Shown: piece by piece, positions 25,506 through 37,230 of the stretch
Numbering within the stretch: the stretch's first letter is position 1
Layout: every line of letters starts with the position of its first letter
The notes under the pieces: generated by a model
Told to the model about the DNA's origin: nothing
The model's database searches: none
Seen by the model: the letters and a program-made list of their open reading frames with translations, nothing else
Translations under genes and position numbers: made by a program
Assembly (NCBI GenBank): GCA_947044405.1
Contig: CAMRHE010000012.1
Span: 8,242,001-8,306,000 of the forward strand
Direction: 5' to 3'
Source of the DNA: Leptodactylus fallax
Taxonomy: Eukaryota > Chordata > Amphibia > Anura > Leptodactylidae
DNA: 64,000 nt

Positions 25506-26099
25506 AACCGGTTAAGGACCGGGCCTAAAAGTGCCTTATGGACCAGGCCTCATTTTTCAAAACTGACATGTGTCACTTTATATGGCAATACCTTTGAGAT
25601 GCTATAACTTACACAAGTGATTTTGAGATTGTTTTTTCATGACACATTGTACTTCATGTTAGTGGTAAACATTGATCAATATTTTGTATTTATTTATAAA
25701 AAATTAGGAAATTTGAGGGAAATTTGGAAAAAAATTGCAATTTTCAAAATGTAAAATTCTCTGCTTTTCAGACAGATAGTCATACCATCCAAATACATGA
25801 ATAAATATTATCTACCATATCTCTGCTTTATATCGGCATCATCTTTTAATCATCCTTTAATTTATTTTGGATATTAGAAGGTTTACAAGTGTAACAGCGA
25901 TTTTCCAGATTTACAAGAAAATTTCCCAAACTCATTTCTTAGGGACCACTTCAGTTCTGAAGGGGATTATAAAGGCCTATATATTAGAAACCCCCATAAA
26001 TAATCCCATTTTCAAAACTGCACCCCTCAAATAATTCAAAACAGCATTTGGGAAGTTCGTTAACCCTTTAAGCATTTCACAAGAATTAAGACAATATGG

Positions 26100-27960
26100 A
26101 GGCGAAATTTAGACATTTCATTTTTATCCAATAATACATTAATTTATCCCTAAAATTAACACATTCACAAAGGGTTAAAGGAGAAAATGCATCTCACAGT
26201 TTGTTGTGCAATTTCTCCCGAGCACAGAAATACCCCACATGTGGGTGTAAAATGATTTTTGGGCACACGGCAGTGCACGGAAAAGAAAGAGCGACACTTG
26301 GCATTTGAAAAGCAGATTTTGCTGGAATAGTTTTCAGGTGCCTTGTCCCATTTGCAGAGCCCCTAAAGTACCAAAACAATGGAAACCCCCAAAAGTGACC
26401 CCATTTTGGAAACTACACCCCTCACAGAACATATCAAGGGGTATAGTGAGCATTTTGACCCCACAGCCGTTTCACAGATTTTATTAACATTGGGACATGA
26501 AAATGAAAAATTACTTTCTTTCCAATAAAACATCAATTTAGCCCCAAATTTTTCATTTTCACAAGAGGATAAAGGAGAAAAAGCTCTCCAAAGTTTGTTA
26601 CACAATTTCTCCTGAATACAGGAATACTCCCCATGTGGTTGTAATCTGCTGTATGGGTACATGGTGGGGCTCAGAATAGAAAGAGCGCTATTTAGCTTTT
26701 GGAGGGCAGATTTTGCTGGAATAGTTTTCGGGTGCCATGTCGCATTTGCAGAGCCCCTAAAATACCAATATAATGGAAACCCCTCAAAAGTGACCCCATT
26801 TTGGAAACTACACCCCTCAAGGAATTTCTCAAGGGGTATGGTGAGCATTTTGACCCTACAGTTGTTTCACAGATTCTATTAACATTGGAATGCAAAGATT
26901 AAAAATTACTTTTTTTTCCAATAAACTGTCCATTTAGCGACATATTTTAAATTTTTACAAGGGGATAAAGAAGAAAAAAACCCCACAGTTTGTTACACAA
27001 TTTCTCCTGAACACAGAAATGCCCCATATGTGGTCGTAAACTGCTGTATGGGTACATGGTGGGGCTCAGAATGGAAAGAGCGCAATTTGGCTTTTGGAGG
27101 GCAGATTTTGCTGGAATAGTTTTCAGGTGCCATGTCGCATTTGCAGAGCCCCTAAAGTACCAATATAATGTAAACCCCTCAAAAGTGACACCATTTTAGA
27201 AACTACACCCCTCAAAGAATGTATCAAGGGGTATTATCATTTTGAGCCTAAAAATGCTTCCCAAAACTTAATATACAAAGTGAAAATTGACAATTTTAAA
27301 TAAATATGCCATTTTGGTGCCCAATACGTTGTACCCACTTTGTGGCATCAGAGACATGCACTCCTAAAACTATTATGTGGGCTATCCCGGGGGAAAAAAA
27401 AATTATATATGTGGGTGTAACCTGCTACTTGGGCAAACAGCAGGGCTCAGACAGGAAGGAGCACTGCGCTTTTTAGCTTTTGGAGTACAGATCTAGAGGG
27501 ACTTTCTGGACGCCATCTTGTTTTTGCAGAGGTGCCAGTAAATTGGAATTCCCCAAGAAGTGACCCCATTTTGTAGGGGCAATTTTAGGGTTTTTGCCAA
27601 TTTGACATGGTGTCCAAAATCCAACAATCTAAATCTATGCTCCAAAAGCCACATAGTGTTCCTTCACCTCTGCCCCCTGCTGTGTACCCAAACTGCAGTT
27701 TACGCCCACATGTATGACACTGGTGTACCCAGGATAACGTACTTGGTATAAACTGCTGCTTGGGCACAGCCGGGCACAGAAGGGAAGGAGCGCTATTTTG
27801 GTTTTAGAAGCACAGTTTGGTTTTTGGACACCATGCCACTTTTGCAGAGCCCCTGGATTGCCAGTAAAATGGAATCCGCACTTGTGACCCCATTTTGGGA
27901 ACTACACCCCTGAAGGGATTTATCAAGTGGGGTAGCGAGTATTCTTAACCTTTAAGTGTT
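26100..27960 (+). repeat. tandem modules of ~395 bp inside the large repeat
   Basis: Successive modules share, in order, a tttctcctgaacacagaaat stretch, gggcagattttgctggaata, tttgcagagcccctaaagta, and aactacacccctcaa followed by atcaaggggtat. The first three anchors are 394 and 395 bp apart; later units are shorter and more diverged. This is higher-order structure inside an interspersed repeat, not a satellite array. Confidence 0.8.
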
Positions 27961-29795
27961 GCATTAATTTAATTTCAATAAATGAATGCGCAGCTGATAA
28001 TGAAAAGGGAAAATTGCAATTTTTCCAGAGATACGCCATTTCAGTGCCCAATATTTTGTGCCCAGCTTATGTCAGCAGGCACAAACACTCTAAAAACTGT
28101 TAAGTGGGTATCCCGGGCACAACATCTTTTGGAGCGTTTACATCTGATACAAGCCGGACACAACGTATTATGCATTGAAATAAAATATTCCTGGAAAATT
28201 TGTCATTTTCACCTTTCACAATCATCTGCATATTCATTTCTGGAAAATAAATTATAGCAACACTTGGAGGTAAAAAATGCTCACTGTACCTCTGGATAAA
28301 TTCCTTCAGGGGTGCAGTTTCCAAAATAGGGTCACGTATCAGGGGATTCCACTTTGCTGGCATTTCAGGAGCTCTGCAAAAGTGTCATGGTGTGCAAAAG
28401 CTAAACTGTCTAAATCTGTGCTCCAAAAACCTAATAGCGCTCCTTCCCTTCTGTGCCCAAACAGCAGTTTATACCCACATATGACATTATGTACGTTATT
28501 CTGGGTACACCAGTTTCATACATGTGGGTATAATCTGCAGTTTGGGTACATAGCAGGGCACAAAAGGGAAAGAGCGTTATGTGGCTTTTGGAGTGCAGAT
28601 TCAGATGTTTGGTATCTGGACGCCATGTCATGTTTGCAGAGCCTCTAATGTACCAGTAAAGTGGAATCTCCTAGGGAGTGACCACATTTTGAAAACTGCA
28701 CCCCTCAAAGAATTTATCAGAGGGTGTAATAAGCATTAGTATACCAGATGTGAATGTACAGCGGATGGTGAAGAGTGAATATGTAAGCTGTGCGGAGTAC
28801 ATGGGGAACACGAAATTCCCTACTATATCCCCAGTAGCTCCTATGATTGGGGGAGGGGGTCACTTCTGGTTTATTATCCCTTGTAAGCTCTAAATCTGGT
28901 TTGTACCCTGATATACTCTCGCACAGCTTATACATTCCATCCCTGCCGCAGCCAGTTGTGTTCTATTGATTTGGTGATTTTTGGGGTTTTTGTCTTCACA
29001 TTGTACAAGCTATATTCTTTATTTTTTGGATGATGTAGCCATATGAGGGCTGATTTTTTGCGGTATGAGATGAATTTTTTAATGACACCGTTTTTTGGGG
29101 TGTCTATAGCTTATTGAATAAATTATATTAACTCTTTCTGGGTGGATTAAAAAAAAAATATCAATTCTGGAATTGGTTTTTACCTTTTAATTTTTTTGCC
29201 ATGTGGCGTACAGCATAAGTCACATGTTACATTTATTCTGCAGGTCGGTACGATTATGGAGATACCTCATTTATATTGTTTTTTTATGCGTTACTAATTC
29301 TGCAGAACAAAAACCCATTTGTGGACATAAATCAATTGTTTTTGCATCACCATCTCCTGAGAGGGCGTAACATTTTTATTTTTCGGTTGACAGACTTGGT
29401 TTAGGGCTTATTTTTTGCGGGAGGACATTATTGGTATTGTTTTGAGGTACATATGAGTTTTTGATCACTTTTTATAGTATTTTTTTGTAAGCGAGATAGT
29501 CAAAAATCATTACTTCCAGCGTTTTTTTTCAGTTTTTTTTTTTTTTGACGTTCACCGTGTATGTTAAATATTGTTTCAGCTTTATTGTTACGGACGCGGT
29601 GATACCAAATATGTGTTGTTTTTATTTATTTTTATTTTTTTTTTTTATATAATTCAGTTTATATAGGAAAAGGGACTTTTGGGGGCTTTATAACTATTAA
29701 TTTTTTTTTTTTTTTTTTTTTTAACTTTTTTTTACATTTTTAACTTGTCCTATAAGGACACCAGAGCCAGCGATGCTCTGATCCTGCCTCAGTAT

Positions 29796-30241
29796 TATAG
29801 ACTGCAATACACTAGCATACTCTTGTATTGCAGTCTATACAAGAATGTCAGCCGATGTAGACGCATCGGCTGACTTCTTCACATCCCGGCAAGATCAGCC
29901 AGGTAGTGGGGGCTTCAGGTAGCCTGTGGTCACTGGCGAGACACCGGGCTACAGAAAATAGACATCGGCAACCCCCGATCTCACCGCGGGGGTTGCCGGT
30001 GGGGGCGGTAACATGGCGGAACCCCTTGGATGCCGTGGTCATGTTTGACCACGGCATCCAAGGGGTTAAAACCTCCGATCAGAACTAAATTCCGACCGGG
30101 GGTTATGGAGCAGGGTGTTAGCTGTCAGTTACAGCTAACACCCGCTCCCGATCCCGGTCACAGGGTCTCTGAAGTGCAGGCCGTAAATTTACTATTGGCC
30201 GGACTTCAGAGACCAGATCCGTAGGCCGTAAATTTACGGCC
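29796..30241. repeat. cluster of seven hairpins/palindromes
   Basis: Perfect inverted repeats lie at 29796-29839 (15-bp arms), 29847-29874 (11), 29966-29998 (11), 30020-30067 (22-bp arms, 4-base loop), 30113-30143 (13), 30164-30214 (12) and 30224-30241 (18-bp palindrome GGCCGTAAATTTACGGCC). The segment is more GC-rich than the rest of the repeat and lies within its last 470 bp. Seven perfect inverted repeats in 446 bp is far beyond chance for ordinary DNA. Confidence 0.9.
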
Positions 30242-30261
30242 AGTGGTAGTCAACCGGTTAA

Positions 30262-32024
30262 AGATACACCTTTGTTTCTCAACTGTGCAGAAGTCACTGT
30301 GCAGGGAGGGGGAAGATGTAAGCATCACCTATTGTTAACAAGGGATCCTAAATAAAATAAGAGTGTTAACTTTCATTGTAATACAGCCTGTGATGATTAA
30401 GAGATGAGTGATGTTGAGAAGTCATCTGTAGAAAACAGGAAATGTCAGTTACTATGAGGCTCAGTGGCCAGTATAAAAGCTAAAAGTGAATTTAACCACA
30501 AAAAATATTTTAATTTTAAATACTTGACTATGGATTCCCTTTATTCTCAGAGTTTACTTTAAAAAAGTGTAAGTCTTTACCTATTACCTACTGCTATGTA
30601 TGATATTTTATATGTAGAACATTACAGATTCCAACTGATCCTCTAACATATCTACAAAATATAAAATCATAAAACAGCCTGAAAACAGGTAGACCAGAAT
30701 GAAAATCAACACTTCCACAGTCACCAACATAATAATATATTGTAGGTTTCAGGAACATTCTGGCTCATACTATATATTGTACTGACAGCTCTGTTTGTTC
30801 TAGGACAGAAATACCTAGTTCAACAGACAAAAATGACAATAATGTATTGTTCTTTTAGCATATAATAAATCAATCCAAAACAATTATTCAATTATATATC
30901 CCAGGTGAAAAGAATTTTGCGTCTAAGACGTGAAGATTTAATATGAGGAAGAACTAACTTGGACAGCTGCTTGGCTTATGTGGTGATATTTTCCAGAAAT
31001 CCAAAACTATTTTAAGTCTTTGTGATAGCTTACTATCCTTGTGAATTATATAACCTGGGAAATATGTTTTTACTGTTGAAGGTTTAACAATAATGAAGAT
31101 CATGTCTGATAGGACTGCCAATTAGTTATTTAGGAAAAATTCACTAGATCCTTATCCATCCAAATGATTTCCAGATCTACCTAAACTATGTATAGTCCAC
31201 CTATGTTACCATACATGGACCAGTTACTAAGTATAAAGACTTTCCATCAAATATGTACATAGTCTCTACAGAGAAAATGAAATGTAAGTAAACTAGGATG
31301 CCGGAAATTGGCCCAAGGTATATGAAACGTATGTAGAGATAGTGGCAAAAAAACAGGCTATTCTGTTCTGATGATAACACTATAATGGGAAGTCCAGTTT
31401 GATCTTTTCTATGGAGTCTCTTCTCTTCTTTGTACTATTATGTGTGCAAGTAATGTTAGTGTACCAGTTTTTAAGCAAAGTTTTACAGGAATCCTATTTG
31501 TGAACATACCTGGTTGTGTTTGGAACTCCACCATGAGCACTGCACACATGAAGAAATCAACAATTTCTAGTGTATTGGATTGTCATATACTCACTAAAGC
31601 TAGAAGTAATGTTTAAAGCTACACAACAGTAGAGCCTCAATTTCCCTTCTATATGTCTATTAGGGATCAACTAATAGGCTTGTAACTAGCTGGGTTAGTT
31701 TCAAGTTTTCCAAAAAGTTTTTCCTAAGAGGGAAATAAGACTGGATACCGCAACAGAGCTCTGGACAGGTAAAGAAATGTGAGTAGGAGCTGTTTATTAT
31801 TTTTCTGCACCTTACTGGGGCCTCCAATTATTATACACTGGAGTGTGCAGAGACCCAAGTTTATAACAATAGCACTGACCAAGCTCAGACCAAGACCAAA
31901 GCTTGAAGGCAAAGCTTGAAAATATTTGTGACACAAATATCATGAGGTTCACCTTTCACTAGTATCTATCTACATATTTATCTACCTACCTATGTATATG
32001 CTGCATTCCTTGTATATATATATA
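30262..32024. other. unannotated DNA
   Basis: About 1.7 kb without a recognised gene or repeat. A TATC/TACC-type simple repeat followed by (TA)n lies at about 31965-32026, next to the DD38E insertion. Confidence 0.5.
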
Positions 32025-32191
32025 TACACAGTACAGACCAAAAGCTTGGACACACCTTCTCATTCCAAGAGTTTTCTGTATTTTCATGACTATAAAAATT
32101 ATAGATTCACACTGAAGGCATCAAAACTATGAATTAACACATGTGGAATTATATACTTAACAAAAAAGTGTGAAACAACTGAAAATATGTC

Positions 32192-33244
32192 TTATATTCT
32201 AGGTTCTTCAAAGTAGCCACCTTTTGCTTTGATTACTGCTTTGCACACTCTTGGCATTCTCTTGATGAGCTTGAAGAGGTAGTCACCTGAAATGGTCTTC
32301 CAACAGTCTTGAAGGAGTTCCCAGAGATGCTTAGCACTTGTTGGCCCTTTTGCCTTCACTCTGCGGCCCAGCTCACCCCAAACCATTTCGATTGGGTTCA
32401 GGTCTGGTGACTGTGGAGGCCAGGTCATCTGGCGTAGTACCCCATCACTCTCCTTCTTGTTCAAATAGCCCTTACACAGTCTGGAGGTGTGTTTGGGGTC
32501 ATGGTCCTGTTGAAAAATAAATGATGGTCCAACTAAACGCAAACCGGATGGAATAGCATGCCGCTGCAAGATGCTGTGGTAACCATGCTGGTTCGGTATT
32601 CCTTCAATTTTGAATAAATCCCCAACAGTGTCACCAGCAAAACACCCCCACACCATCACACCTCCTCCTCCATGCTTCACAGTGGGAACCAGGCATGTAG
32701 AGTCCATTCGTTCACCTTTTCTGCGTCGCACAAAGACACGGTGGTTGGAACCAAAGATCTCAAATTTGGACTCATCAGACCAAAGCAGAGATTTCCACAG
32801 GTCTAATGTCCATTCCTTGTGTTCTTTAGCCCAAACAAGTCTCTTCTGCTTGTTGCCTGTCCTTAGCAGTGGTTTCCTAGCAGCTATTTTACCATGAAGG
32901 CCTGCTGCACACAGTCTCCTCTTAACAGTTGTTGTAGAGATGTGTCTGCTGCTAGAACTCTGTGTGGCATTGACCTGGTCTCTAATCTGAGCTGCTGTTA
33001 ACCTGCGGTTTCTGAGGCTGGTGACTCGGATGAACTTATCCTCCGCAGCAGAGGTGACTCTTGGTCTTCCTTTCCTGGGGGGGTCCTCATGTGAGCCAGT
33101 TTCTTTGTAGCTCTTGATGGTTTTGGCCACTGCACTTGGGGACACTTTCAAAGTTTTCCCAATTTTTCGGACTGACTGACCTTCATTTCTTAAAGTAATG
33201 ATGGCCACTCGTTTTTCTTTACTTAGCTTCTTTTTTCTTGCCAT
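32192..33244 (-). CDS. DD38E Tc1-type transposase, intact reading frame
   Basis: The 350-residue open frame from ATG at 33244 would cut and paste the element at TA targets. The N-terminus has helix-turn-helix segments (VRKIGKTLKVSPSAVAKTI, residues 25-43) and a GRPR-type basic motif (RKGRPR, 57-62). The catalytic core has D157 (LLWSDESKFEIF), a glycine box (KHGGGGVMVWGCF, 190-202), D247 (FQQDHDPKHTS) and E286 (PDLNPIEMVW). There are 38 residues between D247 and E286, which matches the DD38E/Intruder sister group of Tc1, not classic DD34E. Residue 248, next to the catalytic Asp, is His where copy 1 and the other families here have Asn, so activity is doubtful despite the open frame. The last 34 codons fall inside the terminal inverted repeat. 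Confidence 0.95.
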   Translation of the reverse strand: MARKKKLSKEKRVAIITLRNEGQSVRKIGKTLKVSPSAVAKTIKSYKETGSHEDPPRKGRPRVTSAAEDKFIRVTSLRNRRLTAAQIRDQVNATQSSSSRHISTTTVKRRLCAAGLHGKIAARKPLLRTGNKQKRLVWAKEHKEWTLDLWKSLLWSDESKFEIFGSNHRVFVRRRKGERMDSTCLVPTVKHGGGGVMVWGCFAGDTVGDLFKIEGIPNQHGYHSILQRHAIPSGLRLVGPSFIFQQDHDPKHTSRLCKGYLNKKESDGVLRQMTWPPQSPDLNPIEMVWGELGRRVKAKGPTSAKHLWELLQDCWKTISGDYLFKLIKRMPRVCKAVIKAKGGYFEEPRI

Positions 33245-33390
33245 AATACAAATTCTAACACTCCATTCAGTAGGACTATCAGCTGTGTATCCACCTGACT
33301 TCTGAACAACACAACTGATGGTCCCAACCCCATTTATAAGGCAAGAAATCCCACTTATTAAACCTGACAGGGCACACCTGTGAAGTGAAA

Positions 33391-33495
33391 ACCATTTCAG
33401 GTGACTACCTCTTGAAGCTCATCAAGAGAATGCCAAGAGTGTGCAAAGCAGTAATCAAAGCAAAAGGTGGCTACTTTGAAGAACCTAGAATATAA
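33391..33495. other. antisense duplicate of transposase C-terminal codons inside the 5' inverted repeat
   Basis: This non-coding stretch upstream of the transposase start is the complement of 32192-32296. Read on the plus strand it gives LKLIKRMPRVCKAVIKAKGG and ends EEPRI plus a stop. It exists because the inverted repeat extends into the gene. Confidence 0.9.
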
Positions 33496-33737
33496 GACAT
33501 ATTTTCAGTTGTTTCACACTTTTTTGTTAAGTATATAATTCCACATGTGTTAATTCATAGTTTTGATGCCTTCAGTGTGAATCTACAATTTTTATTGTCA
33601 TGAAAATACAGAAAACTCTTGGAATGAGAAGGTGTGTCCAAACTTTTGGTCTGTACTGTATATATGTCTGAGCATATGAAGGAATCATTATCACAGTTTT
33701 TTCGATATTGATGCAATAGCTGAAAAATGCAATTTGC

Positions 33738-34153
33738 AACCTGCATCACAAAATAATTTTTCAAGGAAGTTAGTTTGTATGTGCAGGGATGGTAAGGGAT
33801 AATATGGGTCAATACAATGCATTTTGCTTTGTGAAATATGACAAACAATTAAGACTGTAAATGATCCATTTTATTTCAGTAGCTGCAGTTTACACCTCTG
33901 ACTGTGCAGAAATATGTATTATGACATGCCTATATACATGTATGCCTTTCTGCCAGAAAGTATTTACAACTCCTCTCGAATTGGTAACTTGTCATCTATT
34001 CTAGGAATTCTACTAGCGCAGGGCTTTCTGAGTCCACCTTTCAGCTGTTCTTCATAAACCGGAAGAAATTTTTATTGACACAACCATCTAAATTGTTTGC
34101 CATTCTTAAATCAAAGATGACAACCCTAAACTGGATGCCAAAAGCATGTTTCA
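33738..34153 (+). repeat. duplicated segment, copy 2, with near-identical core
   Basis: Second copy of the segment at 20618-21000, 13.1 kb away in the same orientation. The core 33859-33992 matches 20728-20861 at 132 of 134 positions, while flanks are clearly more diverged and carry indels. The core includes TTTATTTCAG, which resembles a splice acceptor. The frame after it (AVYTSDCAEICIMTCLYTCM) stays open for about 39 codons in both copies but resembles nothing I know. Confidence 0.8.
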
Positions 34154-35779
34154 TTTTGAATAGAAACTGTTGTGAAAGATCACTAGACCATCAATTTTTA
34201 ATGCTGCATAGTGTAAAGCTAAAGAAAGTTCAGATCACGTCCACTTCCTGCTAAATAGGTCAGATTATGTGGGGAGCAATTATTGTGAGCGCTATAGGTG
34301 AAACATAGATATTCCCACTATGTGAAATCTTCAGACTTTATTTTTTAAATTATGGTATTTTTTCATTGGCGTCTAATAATTATAGTCTAGATCTAATTGT
34401 GGTATATGCTTTATAAGCAATTATATGCAAGCACCGAAAAATATTATTGGACACCAGTGGCACAATAAGTCACAGGCAGAAGCATAACTGAGTAAATAGC
34501 TACTCAAATGTATAAACACAATTAATGTAACCACATGTTTTTCTAAAAACACCACTGAAGCATTAGTTGTATTTTATCCAATTTATTTTACAGATTCTCA
34601 AAGTGGAGGACAAATTAACAGAGGGGAAAGTAATGCAAACAAGAACTGGCTCCACATCTTATATAAAAAGAATGCATCTATGGATGATTGATTTAGAATG
34701 TAAGACAGGGATGGCAGGGACTGTTAGACTGGTATGGCAGTATACAATGAGTTACATTGTTACTTGTTTTATCAATGCTATTTTGATAAATTAAAGTAAA
34801 AATTAAAGTAATAATACTTATGATGACGAGAAAACGATGGGTGAAGGAAAAGTGGACAAAGGCATACTGTGAATAGGTCTAGATAGAAATAGCGATAGTT
34901 CTAAAAAGCTTGTAGGACTGCAGGAAACACAGTAATTCTAATAATTGGTAGTGTATGTATTAGATAATTATTGTTTCTGCTTCTACCATTTTCATTCATA
35001 ATGGATAATTGAGTGAACCAAAAGAAATTGGCATATGATGTATCAAGTGGCTCCAATTTATTATACTGCCATAATAATAGATAAGTGGTGCCATTGGGAA
35101 CAGAGTGGGAATCGCTGCACCACCCATGAACTAAAGTAAGCACTTTTCCTCAGGTCATGCCTTTCCCTGCAGGAACACAGAGTTAGTCCTTGTTTTATGC
35201 CTGCACAGTCCTGACAAGGCCAATCAGTAATACAGCACTTGCCACCCATTCCCATCCTCCACTCATCTACAATGACAGAAATCTGTTCAGCAATAGAAAA
35301 CTCAATGCAACAGTCACTGATAGGATCCACACCTGTAAGTCAAAGCTACTGACAATAGATGGGGTAAGCAGCATGGTAGCATGGACCAAGTGGTCTGCTA
35401 GGCGTTTGACACTTTGGGGACTGACACTATAGGGACCTTGATGAGCTTGACATTATGGGAATGATCATGGGTATTGTCTGCATGGGCCTAGCATAACCAG
35501 TGGTTTAAAAAGTTTGACGATGGCATTTGCAGGTCACGCCCTTTCCTGTTTTATATGCAGTTGTTGCTCACATAACTGTTCATCCATTCGTCAATCATGT
35601 CCAATTTTGGTTAGTAGAAGGAGCAACATTCCTGTGCCAGATAGCAGGAAGGTGTGCTAACTTATCCACACCCTTTCTCCACTTATATCTACTTATCTAC
35701 ACTAGTGTTTGTTTCGATTTCCTTTTTGCACTTTTGTTGCATTATACATAGCTCTTAATATAGTTATTTTATTGACTTC
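34154..35779. other. unannotated DNA
   Basis: About 1.6 kb with no recognised gene, RNA or repeat. Confidence 0.5.
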
Positions 35780-36450
35780 TTAAATTTTCGACTCCAAAAC
35801 CATCCTAAATAAACATATAATTTCTCCATACGAGATATTAAAGGAGAAGAGATCGTTCATAATCCATATCACTCTCAAACATATAATTTCGTCATACAAT
35901 ATATTAAAGGAGAAGAGATAATTTATTATCCATATCACTCCCAACCAGTATATCCTCAACTTAGGGCAGTTCCATAAAAAATTAATCAAATTACCAGGGG
36001 CCAATAATACATTTAGAACATGGATCCGGGACACTGAAGAGCACCTTATTCAACGTATATGGAGTATAATGAGTTCTACGTACAATATAATGCTGTGAAA
36101 CTTTCTGTGCCAGACAAACAGATACGTCCCTAATTGCCTTCAAAATTTTACATTACATATCTTTTGAAAGGAGGTCCAATCCTAAATCTACCTACCACTT
36201 TCTCCTTACATCCTCCAACAAAGAACCTCTGATAGACCTATTCATTATTAAATACCTTAGATAGGTCTTTTTAACCTTTACGCACAACATAATAAAGTTT
36301 AATTGGCTAAAGTCATAAACAGTCAAATTATCTCCTAGATCCTGAAACAATGGAGCTCAACCACTCAATGGTAGATGAATGAATCACCAGACCCACACTT
36401 TTACCCTTAACTCATCAATCAAAGGGGCAACATTTAATCTCTCATACTCT
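35780..36450 (-). pseudogene. L1/Tx1-type LINE ORF2 C-terminal remnant
   Basis: Minus-strand translation gives QHYIVRTHYTPYTLNK, then NLINFLWNCPKLRIYW. These match the end of L1/Tx1-clade ORF2 proteins, where a RSYVTP-like motif precedes a W-W-CPK-zinc-knuckle-like end. Two tandem copies of a ~68-bp unit (35818 and 35886) lie at its 3' side. Frames are broken. The RT core of what is probably the same insertion lies at 36850-37230. Confidence 0.55.
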
Positions 36451-36526
36451 AACGCTAGGTTCACACCTGCGTTGGGGTTTCCGTTCATCGGGTCTACTTG
36501 AAGACCTAACCTAGAAAACACCTTTT

Positions 36527-36824
36527 AGGCCCGGGCCCCACGTAGCGAAAACGTTGCGGCAAAAAAACGCTGTGTTTAACATTACCTGCAGCGGAAAAGC
36601 TGAAATTTCAAAAATGCTTGCGAAAATTGCAGCATGTGAATCATACCTACAGAAATTCTGGAGTTTTCCCTATAGGTATAATAGGGGCAGAAAGTCCGCA
36701 GAGGAAAACTCTGTGGACTTACTGTGAAAGAGACTGCAGAAATAAATTATGATGCGTTTCCGCCACAATCTTTTTAGCGTTTAGCGTTTTTTAGCTGAGT
36801 CTCGCTACGTGGAGCCTGAGCCTT
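36527..36824. mobile_element. MITE with CCCACGTAGCG-type termini, inserted in LINE remnant
   Basis: The left end AGGCCCGGGCCCCACGTAGC and the right end (complement AAGGCTCAGGCTCCACGTAG) form ~25-bp imperfect inverted repeats. The inside contains cgtttttt- and aaagtccgcagagg-type motifs. A diverged relative lies at 51822-52179. Just to the left, taacgctaggttcacacctg (36451 onward) looks like a terminus of a different MITE whose opposite end type occurs near 37440-37455. Confidence 0.6.
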
Positions 36825-36849
36825 AATGTCTATCCCCAAAAACTTATAA

Positions 36850-37230
36850 TAATAATAATAAGTCTCTTGTATTGCTCCATCCAAGGTCACATTTGTATCT
36901 CTCAGAAATACAATTTTTTTCCTGTATGTTTACACCCACCATAAAACCCTTAATATTTTATTAAGAAAATCCTACGACTGCAAATAAGAGTTGGGAGTGG
37001 ACAACCCTGTCTGGTACCTTCCTCTGAAGCAAAGTCTTCAGGCAACTCCCCATTAACTTTAGCATATAGTATTAAAATTCATCTCCTAAAGTTTTGGCCA
37101 AATGAAAACTTTTCTAATACAAAAAAAATCCCAACAATGAAATGCCGGACTTGAAAACAACATTACAATCAATGTGCCAGGCATAAATCCTGCCTGATCT
37201 TGCCAAATAATATCCAGGATTTAGTTTGAT
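36850..37230 (-). pseudogene. L1/Tx1-type LINE reverse transcriptase remnant
   Basis: The minus strand around 37000 reads GTRQGCPLPTLI, which corresponds to the conserved GTRQGCPLSPLLF box of L1/Tx1-clade reverse transcriptases. The flanking codons are decayed and the catalytic FADD box is not found. It is probably part of the same insertion as 35780-36450, with deletions and a MITE in between. Confidence 0.55.

Larger units (their letters stand above)
25506..30261 (+). repeat. 4.75-kb unclassified interspersed repeat
   Basis: Both ends carry AACCGGTTAA (25506-25515 and 30252-30261); because AACCGGTT is palindromic, this can be read as a short terminal repeat or a target duplication. The middle has five or six copies of a module anchored on tttgcagagcccctaaagta and cattttggaaactacaccc, spaced 394, 395, about 383 and 318 bp (26351, 26745, 27140, 27523, 27841). 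Around 28260-28390 the module appears inverted. The right part has long T tracts (29500-29740) and then a cluster of hairpins. There is no transposase or RT. A truncated copy is at 5660-7850. The superfamily is unknown. Confidence 0.75.
32029..33658 (-). mobile_element. DD38E (Intruder-type) Tc1 relative, copy 2, potentially autonomous
   Basis: The 1630-bp element begins CAGTACAGACCAAAAGC and ends with the complement, followed by TA at 33659-33660. On the left the target TA is obscured by a (TA)n tract and a CA. The inverted repeats are 268 bp (32029-32296 and 33391-33658) with only a few mismatches. The left one includes the last 34 codons and the stop of the transposase. The transposase frame is uninterrupted. 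Confidence 0.95.

Noticed and set aside
33859..33992. Short conserved coding exon in the duplicated core
   Set aside because: Only about 39 codons are open, one of two differences is non-synonymous, and the product resembles nothing known; kept as a possible regulatory element in the findings.
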